From a virus, in IMG/VR virus record IMGVR_UViG_3300032334_001355, positions 1 to 23,664 of that record: a stretch of 23,664 nucleotides of DNA, one strand, 5' to 3'. Numbering within the stretch: position 1 is the first letter of the stretch; each line of letters starts with the position of its first letter. The notes below the pieces were generated by a model. It made no database searches. It saw only the letters and a program-made list of their open reading frames with translations, and was not told the origin of the DNA. The translations under genes and the position numbers were made by a program. This document shows positions 7,124-11,694 of the stretch, one piece after another.

Positions 7124-7131
7124 TGACCAAT

Positions 7132-7157
7132 AGGGCGATCCTTCGGGGTCGCCCTTT
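7132..7157 (+). terminator. Rho-independent terminator, copy 1
   Basis: AGGGCGATCC (7132-7141) pairs with GGGTCGCCCT (7146-7155), with one T-G wobble, around a TTCG tetraloop, and ends in TTT. It closes the head operon before the tail tube gene, which has its own strong ribosome site. Copy 2 at 11266 differs by one base in the loop. Confidence 0.75.
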
Positions 7158-7250
7158 CCATATCTGATTACCGATATCGGACCCGGCGCCGCCGGACGAT
7201 GCCCTCTCGCCGCGTGGGCTGCGGACCCCCAAACATCAAAGGAGAGACAG

Positions 7251-7724
7251 ATGGCCATTGGCACGTCTGAAGGGTCAACCGTGTTCATTGGACCGACGAC
7301 CTCCGCAACCACCCTAGCCGCGCTCAAGGCCCTGACGGGTTGGGTTGAGATCGGCAGCGTCGAATCCATCGGCGAGTTCGGCCCCCAGGCGCAGGACGTG
7401 AGTTTCACGCCGCTGAAGGGACCGAGCGTTCAGCACCTCAAGGGCGCGATCGACAACGGCACTCTGCCGATCGTCTACGCCCACGACCCGCTGGATGCCG
7501 GTCAGATCGCCCTGCGCGCCGCCTCCGGGACGAAATACGAGTTCGCGGTGAAGATCGTGCTGGCTGACGAAGCCGATGAAAACGACAAGCCAACGACTTT
7601 TTATGCTCGCGGTCCCGTCTTCGGGAACCGAACCAATGTCGGCGGCGCAAACGACGTCAGGAAAAGAACGAGCTCCATCGGTCTGAACGTCTTCGAAGAA
7701 GAGCCCGGCACGGCCGTCACCTAA
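7251..7724 (+). CDS. Major tail tube protein
   Basis: The 157-aa protein matches siphophage tail tube subunits in size and pattern. It starts MAIGTSEGSTVFIGPTTSAT, then has G-W-V-E-I-G-S-V-E-S-I-G-E-F-G, a loop with PQAQDVSFTPLKG, a central L-P-I-V-Y-A-H-D strand and an F-Y-A-R-G-P-V-F-G-N-R segment near the end. Such proteins stack as hexamer rings to form the tail tube. AAAGGAGAG ahead of ATG 7251 is a very strong ribosome site, and the gene stands alone behind a terminator. Both points fit a highly expressed structural protein. The following genes are the tail assembly chaperones, in the usual order. Confidence 0.82.
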   Translation: MAIGTSEGSTVFIGPTTSATTLAALKALTGWVEIGSVESIGEFGPQAQDVSFTPLKGPSVQHLKGAIDNGTLPIVYAHDPLDAGQIALRAASGTKYEFAVKIVLADEADENDKPTTFYARGPVFGNRTNVGGANDVRKRTSSIGLNVFEEEPGTAVT

Positions 7725-7792
7725 GGCGCGTCCCTCCCCTCAACTTAACGGCCGGGTCGCGCCCGCGCCGTCCTTTTCCCAAGGACACCTCT

Positions 7793-8236
7793 ATGAGCCT
7801 CGCATCCCTCAACTTCGCCACGGCCGCCAACGAAGGTCGCGTTCTGACGGTGCTTCATCCGATCGAGCGCACCACGCTGTTGGGAGCCGACGGCAAACCC
7901 GTCACCATCACCTTGTTGGGCAAGGACTCCGACGCCTTCGTGGCGGCCGAGAACGCCGCTCGCAACCGAGCTGTCGAGCAGGTCACTAGCGGGGCCAAGT
8001 TCAGCGCCGCCGCCTCCGACGAGGAAGCCGCTTCCAGCCTAGCCCGCGCCACGACCGGATGGTCCGGTGTTGTGCAGGGTTGGATCGATGGAACCGACGA
8101 CGAGACGCCAGCGAAGTTCTCGGTCGAGAACGCCCGCAAACTCTATCTGAACCGGGGCGTGAAATGGCTTCGGGATCAAGCCGACCGCTTTGTCGGAGAC
8201 CGGGCGAATTTTTTGCCAGCCTCGCCGACGAACTGA
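7793..8236 (+). CDS. Tail assembly chaperone, lambda G-like
   Basis: The 147-aa protein precedes the tape measure region and is the zero-frame product of a frameshift pair, as in lambda G and GT. The first half is a small beta domain (GRVLTVLHPIERTTLLGADG, PVTITLLGKDSDAF). The second half is helical, with N-A-R-K-L-Y-L-N-R-G-V-K-W-L-R-D-Q near the end, typical of chaperone proteins of this type. It binds the tape measure protein during tail assembly and is absent from the mature particle. AAGGACACCTCT precedes ATG 7793. Translation that does not shift ends at TGA 8234-8236. Confidence 0.85.
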   Translation: MSLASLNFATAANEGRVLTVLHPIERTTLLGADGKPVTITLLGKDSDAFVAAENAARNRAVEQVTSGAKFSAAASDEEAASSLARATTGWSGVVQGWIDGTDDETPAKFSVENARKLYLNRGVKWLRDQADRFVGDRANFLPASPTN

Positions 8237-8592
8237 TCGAGTTCGTCGAGGCCGTCGCAGGCGGCGTCGATCAAAGGCGCCGCCCTCCGCTGCCAGCCGC
8301 TCTTGCTCACGTCTGGTTCGCGTTCGTCGATCTCCAGGCCACCCGAGAGCGCGGCATGGCCGTTGGGCCTATTCAGTGGCGCGAGATTGAGGCCTACGAC
8401 GCCGCCACCTTCGCTTGTCTCTCAGCCTTCGACAAAAGGCTGATCCGGAGATGCGACGACGCCGCAGAGGTCATTCGGCTGGGGATCAAACCGAAGCCGA
8501 CCAGCGTGAGCAGCATGAAGGCCAACCTTCGAGCGGCCATCGCCGCACGCAAGGCTCGCCAAGGTCAGGGTGACTTGTCGTCGGGAGCGTGA
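7793..8592 (+). CDS. Frameshifted tail assembly chaperone fusion, lambda GT-like
   Basis: A -1 shift on T TTT TTG (8209-8215) joins the first 141 codons of the G-like gene to 125 codons of the overlapping frame that ends at 8592. This gives a fusion of about 266 aa. The junction reads RANFL then ASLADELIEFVEA. The T part is helical and basic at the end (KANLRAAIAARKARQGQGD). It has no good ribosome site of its own, which supports synthesis only as a fusion. In lambda the GT protein recruits tail tube subunits to the tape measure. The shifted fraction cannot be read from the sequence. Confidence 0.85.
8209..8215 (+). other. Programmed -1 ribosomal frameshift site (T TTT TTG)
   Basis: In the zero frame the codons are AAT TTT TTG, giving the X XXY YYZ heptamer T TTT TTG. 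Slipping back one base re-pairs both tRNAs and enters the T frame, which stays open to 8592. The zero-frame stop lies only 21 bases after the heptamer. Position and layout match the conserved tail chaperone frameshift of siphophages. Confidence 0.85.
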
Positions 8593-8617
8593 CACCCTCC
8601 GAATCCTTCGGAGGGTG
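8593..8617 (+). promoter_or_regulatory. Hairpin burying the ribosome site of the MmpS-like gene
   Basis: CACCCTCCGAA (8593-8603) pairs perfectly over 11 bp with TTCGGAGGGTG (8607-8617) around a 3-nt loop. It begins directly after the chaperone stop codon and ends three bases before ATG 8621. The descending arm contains GGAGGG, the only ribosome site for that gene. It could repress translation unless opened. No T-run follows, so a terminator role is less likely. Confidence 0.65.
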
Positions 8618-8620
8618 GCT

Positions 8621-8983
8621 ATGACAAAACTACTGCGAGCTACGGTCGTGTTGCTGGCCTTTGGCACGTTGAGCTGCGAAGCGCCGCCACCCCGCGAGGA
8701 GGTCACGATGACCTATAAGGTGACCGGCGCAGCCAAAAGCGCCTCCATAACGATCCTGAACGAGCAAGGCGGAACCGAGCAGCACGACTTCAAGGTGCCG
8801 GTGAACTATCCGATCCGAGTATATCCCGGAGCTTTCGTCTCAATCATCGCTCAGAACATGGGATCCGGCGATATGGCGTGCGATCTCGAAGTAGAAGGCG
8901 TATCGTTCCGGCACGCGAAATCCACTGCGCAATTCGGCGTGGTCACATGCTCCGGCAATGTTCCGGAGCCCTCAGCGCGATAG
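8621..8983 (+). CDS. MmpS-like domain lipoprotein (accessory gene)
   Basis: The 120-aa protein begins with a lipoprotein signal (MTKLLRATVVLLAFGTLSC; lipidated Cys19) and then a Pro-rich linker. The mature part is a compact beta domain with the pattern seen in MmpS-type proteins: V-T-M-T-Y-K-V-T-G (28-36), A-S-I-T-I-L-N-E-Q-G-G (41-51), a V-S-I-I-A-Q-N-M-G-S-G-D segment (73-84) and Cys87/Cys110, which probably pair. Mycobacterial MmpS proteins are membrane-associated partners of MmpL transporters; outside that setting the domain's role is unclear. ATG 8621 was chosen because GGAGGGTGGCT precedes it, rather than an upstream start inside the chaperone frame. It is not part of a normal tail module and looks like cargo that may alter the host surface during lysogeny. 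It overlaps the convergent repressor gene by 12 bp. Confidence 0.7.
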   Translation: MTKLLRATVVLLAFGTLSCEAPPPREEVTMTYKVTGAAKSASITILNEQGGTEQHDFKVPVNYPIRVYPGAFVSIIAQNMGSGDMACDLEVEGVSFRHAKSTAQFGVVTCSGNVPEPSAR

Positions 8984-9124
8984 TCCCCGCTCAACCAATC
9001 TTCGTATGGCTTCAGAACGAGTGGGTATGTCCTCCTGCGTCCGTCGCCAGTCATCAATGGCCTTCGCAAGCTCGTCGGAAAGGCGCAGCTGCACCAGCTG
9101 GGGAAGGGTAACTGCTCTAGCCAT
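8972..9124 (-). CDS. Ribbon-helix-helix repressor, 50 aa
   Basis: This short minus-strand gene encodes MARAVTLPQLVQLRLSDELA, then a helix KAIDDWRRTQ, then P-T-R-S-E-A-I-R-R-L-V-E-R-G-L-S-R. The pattern is classic for ribbon-helix-helix DNA binders: a strand with alternating residues (LVQLRLS), helix, turn with R-S-E-A, second helix. Length and fold match Arc-type phage repressors (Arc is 53 aa). It diverges from the antirepressor operon across a nested inverted repeat that would be its operator. There is no ribosome site before ATG 9124; a -10-like TATTAC on the minus strand ends about 10 bases upstream, so the message may be leaderless. Its 3' end overlaps the lipoprotein gene. Confidence 0.8.
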   Translation of the reverse strand: MARAVTLPQLVQLRLSDELAKAIDDWRRTQEDIPTRSEAIRRLVERGLSR

Positions 9125-9133
9125 GCATTTCGT

Positions 9134-9175
9134 GTAATACACCACTTGACGGCGGTCAACGCTTTCACGTATTAC
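9134..9175. promoter_or_regulatory. Divergent operator/promoter: nested inverted repeats
   Basis: The outer arms are GTAATAC (9134-9140) and GTATTAC (9169-9175). The inner arms are TTGAC (9146-9150) and GTCAA (9155-9159) around GGCG. On the plus strand TTGACG (9146-9151) and TATTAC (9170-9175) make a sigma-70-like promoter with an 18-base spacer. On the minus strand TATTAC sits just before the repressor gene. A repressor bound here would cover both promoters. Repeats are seen; function is inferred. Confidence 0.65.
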
Positions 9176-9183
9176 ATGAATAC

Positions 9184-9219
9184 GGCCCGACGAGAGGCGG
9201 CAACCTCAATCGTCGGGCC
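9184..9219 (+). promoter_or_regulatory. Leader hairpin of the antirepressor operon
   Basis: GGCCCGACGA (9184-9193) pairs with TCGTCGGGCC (9210-9219), and GAGG (9194-9197) with CCTC (9204-9207), interrupted only by an AA bulge, around loop CGGCAA. TGACC follows, and GGAGG stands 21 nt further on, ahead of ATG 9256. With the predicted promoter, transcription would begin almost at the base of the stem. The layout matches the two HNH leaders. Confidence 0.65.
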
Positions 9220-9255
9220 TGACCAGAGCAACCGATCTATGGAGGATCGTTCACA

Positions 9256-9426
9256 ATGGCTTCCGCAGCCTATAGCACGCCTGCCCGGCTGAACCCAACC
9301 TGGGTGCCCGCCCCCTACCCGCTCGGCGATCTCGCCCGCTTCTTCAGCGGTCGCGGAAATGCCCCGGCCATCGCGTCCAATGTCCCAGCCCGTCCGGCTC
9401 CCGCAGCGGAGTTGGTCGCATGCTGA
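9256..9426 (+). CDS. Small protein, first gene of the antirepressor operon
   Basis: The 56-aa frame starts at ATG 9256 with GGAGGATC 10 bases upstream and ends at TGA 9426, overlapping the next start (ATG 9420) by seven bases. The peptide is Ala/Pro-rich (MASAAYSTPARLNPTWVPAP, then YPLGDLARFFSGRGNAPA) with no membrane segment and no family I recognise. The strong ribosome site, start-stop overlap and placement right after the promoter and hairpin argue that it is translated, perhaps as a coupling leader for the next gene. Confidence 0.5.
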   Translation: MASAAYSTPARLNPTWVPAPYPLGDLARFFSGRGNAPAIASNVPARPAPAAELVAC

Positions 9427-9821
9427 GCCGCCGTTCGATCTTCGGCGCATCAGCCGCAGCAGTCGCCGTCGCGGCGATGCCCATGGCCGTTGCCGCTCTA
9501 CCCGCTCCGCTGTCCGCTACCGAGGCCAACACCTATGCTGAGCGCGAAAGCGCAGCCATCAACGCTATTGTTGCTCGACTGAACGCCGGCCAATATTCCG
9601 AAGATGTATGGGACGCCTGGGCCGACAGAGACGCGCGGTTCCACGCCTGGGCCGAAAGTCTGCCCCTGGCCCCTGAGTTCGCCAGAGCCAAGGCTATCGC
9701 ATTCCGCACGATCTATGCTCGCAATGGCGGCCTAGACGAGTTTCTGGACGACAGCGCGACCACGGATAACCGCCTCGCGCTTCAAGTCATCAAGTGCATC
9801 CTCAACGGAGGGCTGAACTGA
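9420..9821 (+). CDS. Exported protein with Tat-like signal peptide, unknown
   Basis: The 133-aa product opens MLSRRSIFGASAAAVAVAAM, a twin-arginine (SRRSIF) followed by a hydrophobic stretch and an A-V-A-A-L-P-A cleavage region near residue 28. The mature part is acidic and helical, rich in Trp and Ala (DVWDAWADRDARFHAWAESL), and contains one Cys near the end. The signal resembles Tat signals but lacks the usual Phe-Leu-Lys spacing, so Sec export is possible. Its start lies within the end of the previous small gene. An exported protein beside an antirepressor is unusual and suggests lysogenic conversion or superinfection functions, which the sequence cannot prove. I do not recognise the family. 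Confidence 0.65.
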   Translation: MLSRRSIFGASAAAVAVAAMPMAVAALPAPLSATEANTYAERESAAINAIVARLNAGQYSEDVWDAWADRDARFHAWAESLPLAPEFARAKAIAFRTIYARNGGLDEFLDDSATTDNRLALQVIKCILNGGLN

Positions 9822-10008
9822 CGCCCTTGTCGAACCACCATGTTTGTGAGACGGCCGGGCTATTATTCAGCGCGAACAGAGATAGAACATTTCATTAATG
9901 CTCCACCGGTTTGGCGGGTTGGCTGTCGAAATGCTCTCGACCCAGCCAGTCAGGGAAGTAGGGCTGAACCAATCCCCGCAAGGGGTTCCGCCCCACTACG
10001 GCGGCACA

Positions 10009-10050
10009 CGCGGCAGGCCAGCTACTTTCGACGGGAACTGGCCTGCCGCG
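10009..10050 (+). promoter_or_regulatory. Long hairpin before the antirepressor gene
   Basis: CGCGGCAGGCCAG (10009-10021) pairs perfectly over 13 bp with CTGGCCTGCCGCG (10038-10050) around a 16-nt loop. It lies 62 bases before ATG 10113 and has no T-run. The 291-bp spacer around it (9822-10112) also holds an AT-rich stretch near 9880-9902 and a short hairpin CCCC-GCAA-GGGG near 9974-9985, with no convincing gene. It may control translation or stability of the antirepressor message. Confidence 0.55.
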
Positions 10051-10112
10051 CTCACATCAGCCTCGACGGACCTGTAGTGGCGGCACGTCTTGGCGAACGG
10101 AGACGAGCGTTT

Positions 10113-11006
10113 ATGCGACGCACACCAAAAGTCCAGACCGAACCGAAACCCGCCAAGGCCTTCAAGCCGAAGGCATCACAGCCGCCCACCATCATTGTGG
10201 CGGCAAATGAGGGTCACGAACCCTCTCCCGCGAACCTCGTCGTCTTGCCCTTCCATGGCGATGAGATCGTGACCTTCCAGGCAGACGATGGCCCTCGCGT
10301 TGCTATGCGGCGGATCGTCGAAAACATGGGGCTCGATTGGAGCAGCCAGCACAAAAAGCTGGTCGATCAAGGGCAGAAGTTCACGTGTGGCGATATCACC
10401 ACGCGTGACAGCCTCGGACGCCTTCAGTCCATGACAACGATGCCCGTCGCCAAGCTCGCGCTATGGCTAGCGACCATCAACCCCAACAAAGTCCGCGCGG
10501 ACTTGCGCGACAAAGTCGAACTCTATCAGGCAGAATCGGCCGTCGCCCTTCACGACTACTGGACCAAAGGCGTCGCCATGCGCGGCGATCTCGACGGTAT
10601 CGTGACAGGCCTCGATCCCAAGGTGGCTTCGCAGATCGGCGGCATCATCAAGGGCATCGTGCACAACCAGTTGTCGGTCATCCTGCCTCAGTTGATCCAG
10701 GCTGAGGTCACCTCTCACCAATACGTCGGGGTTCGCGGCCTCACGGCAGGCGAAGTGCTCGACATGGCTGGCTTCACCAACCGAAAGGGTCTTCGCGGCC
10801 TCGCTGGCTGGGCATCCAGTCAGTTGCGCAGGTTCCACGCCGCTAAAGGGACGGCATCGCCCCTGGCCACCCTGGGCCGTTCTACGGCCTACGTGTTTGA
10901 CAGGGCTCTCTCGCGGGAGTGGCTGGATGTCGGCGGGCGCCAAGCGATTGAAATGAAGATCGCTGAGCGGCGCGGCCAGACGGTCATGAAGCTGGTGCGG
11001 ACATGA
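10113..11006 (+). CDS. Phage antirepressor, P22 Ant-like N-terminal domain
   Basis: The 297-aa protein has a basic, Pro/Lys-rich start and then a P22-antirepressor-type N-terminal domain at residues 40-152. It includes L-P-F-H-G-D-E-I-V-T-F, V-A-M-R-R-I-V-E-N-M-G-L-D-W-S-S-Q, then K-L-A-L-W-L-A-T-I-N and a helix ending in A-L-H-D-Y-W. The remaining 145 residues form a separate domain (LTAGEVLDMAGFTNRKGL, SSQLRRFHAAKGT, ALSREWLDVGGRQAIEMK). Proteins of this kind bind and inactivate phage repressors. ATG 10113 has GGAG 10 bases upstream; the 91 codons open upstream of it cross the hairpins and are not used. It is probably controlled by the divergent RHH repressor at 8972. The C-terminal domain was not identified. 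Confidence 0.82.
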   Translation: MRRTPKVQTEPKPAKAFKPKASQPPTIIVAANEGHEPSPANLVVLPFHGDEIVTFQADDGPRVAMRRIVENMGLDWSSQHKKLVDQGQKFTCGDITTRDSLGRLQSMTTMPVAKLALWLATINPNKVRADLRDKVELYQAESAVALHDYWTKGVAMRGDLDGIVTGLDPKVASQIGGIIKGIVHNQLSVILPQLIQAEVTSHQYVGVRGLTAGEVLDMAGFTNRKGLRGLAGWASSQLRRFHAAKGTASPLATLGRSTAYVFDRALSREWLDVGGRQAIEMKIAERRGQTVMKLVRT

Positions 11007-11257
11007 TGCAGCACATCGATACCGCGCCAAGGGACGGCACGGCGGTGCTGCTCTACATGCCGAGCGTTGAGTCCCCCAAGAAACCGCACAACAACGCTCG
11101 ACCGTATATGTGGCCAGAACGTTTTGCAGTCGGAAGGTGGTTTGAAGACCGGAGCGGCAGTCCCCGCATCGGATACTGGTCTACGCACATAAAGGGCGGC
11201 GATAGCATCGAGCGACCCGTCACCCATTGGCAAGAGTTGATCGCGCCGGAAGGCTGA
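11003..11257 (+). CDS. DUF551-like small protein
   Basis: The 84-aa protein begins M-M-Q-H-I-D-T-A-P-R-D-G-T-A-V-L-L-Y and ends near V-T-H-W-Q-E-L. This matches the DUF551-type pattern common in phages (a start of I-D-T-A-P-R-D-G-T and a late T-H-W-x-x-L). Its ATG overlaps the antirepressor stop, so it is coupled to that gene, and the terminator at 11266 follows the stop directly. The function of this family is not known to me. It closes the accessory operon. Confidence 0.65.
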   Translation: MMQHIDTAPRDGTAVLLYMPSVESPKKPHNNARPYMWPERFAVGRWFEDRSGSPRIGYWSTHIKGGDSIERPVTHWQELIAPEG

Positions 11258-11265
11258 TCAACCAC

Positions 11266-11291
11266 AGGGCGATCCTCCGGGGTCGCCCTTT
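11266..11291 (+). terminator. Rho-independent terminator, copy 2
   Basis: AGGGCGATCC (11266-11275) pairs with GGGTCGCCCT (11280-11289) around loop TCCG and ends in TTT. It is the same as copy 1 at 7132 except for one loop base, and it ends the accessory operon. Both copies are followed by TTTCC. Confidence 0.75.
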
Positions 11292-11309
11292 CCAATTCAG
11301 GAGATCGTT

Positions 11310-11612
11310 ATGCGGACGATCTATGGACAGCCCGCGTATGACCCACGCTGTGATGCAGCCATGAAACCGCTCGCAATCGATTTGTCAGGTTTTTGTCCAG
11401 GTGGGCTTGGCACCGAGTTTGCTCATGACGAGATCGTCGAGTGCTTTCTTGCTGGCCTCGATCATGGCCTGGCGCACTTGGGAATACGGGCCGAACGTTC
11501 GACCGCATCCGGTGCACGAGATGATTTCGTCGTCATCGGGCGTGCGGTCTACCGGCCCCATGACGGTTTGACCGCAGTCGTTGCATTTGAAGGTGATGCG
11601 GTCGGTCACTAG
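11310..11612 (+). CDS. Doubtful ORF opposite the zinc-ribbon gene
   Basis: A 100-codon frame starts at ATG 11310 with a good AGGAG six bases upstream. Its first 25 codons precede the antisense zinc-ribbon gene, but the rest lies wholly opposite that gene and does not resemble any family I know. The strong ribosome site suggests that a real gene once began here (MRTIYGQPAYDPRCDAAMKP) and was cut short or overwritten by the antisense gene. It could also be a genuine short overlapping gene. I favour remnant over functional gene. Confidence 0.25.
   Translation: MRTIYGQPAYDPRCDAAMKPLAIDLSGFCPGGLGTEFAHDEIVECFLAGLDHGLAHLGIRAERSTASGARDDFVVIGRAVYRPHDGLTAVVAFEGDAVGH
11385..11609 (-). CDS. Small zinc-ribbon protein, unknown
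   Basis: The 74-aa minus-strand protein has two CxxC knuckles, Cys9/Cys12 (FKCNDCGQTV) and Cys32/Cys35 (ISCTGCGRTFG), and then a charged helix (YSQVRQAMIEASKKALDDLV). This is a compact zinc ribbon that may bind nucleic acid or a protein partner. It starts at GTG 11609, with GGGAGAG six bases upstream. It is transcribed against the tail operon from the gap before the tape measure gene, so it has its own promoter. Similar short zinc-ribbon proteins occur in phage genomes without a known role. Confidence 0.7.
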   Translation of the reverse strand: MTDRITFKCNDCGQTVMGPVDRTPDDDEIISCTGCGRTFGPYSQVRQAMIEASKKALDDLVMSKLGAKPTWTKT

Positions 11613-11694
11613 TCGCTCTCCCGTGAGGGTTGCGACCCTGCCCTACGGTTTTTGCGCCGTCACCCCGAACACATCGTGAATCCACGGAGGCGCT

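Noticed and set aside
6903-7133. Plus-strand frame across the pentamer tract
   Set aside because: It begins inside the tail terminator gene, has no ribosome site, and is mostly low-complexity Arg/Gly produced by the repeat.
8851-9168. 105-codon minus-strand frame over the RHH gene
   Set aside because: It is in a different frame from the clear RHH sequence, has no family pattern, and reads through the operator.
9840-10112. N-terminal extension of the antirepressor
   Set aside because: The open frame crosses two hairpins and reads as Arg-rich nonsense; ATG 10113 has a proper ribosome site and directly precedes the known domain.
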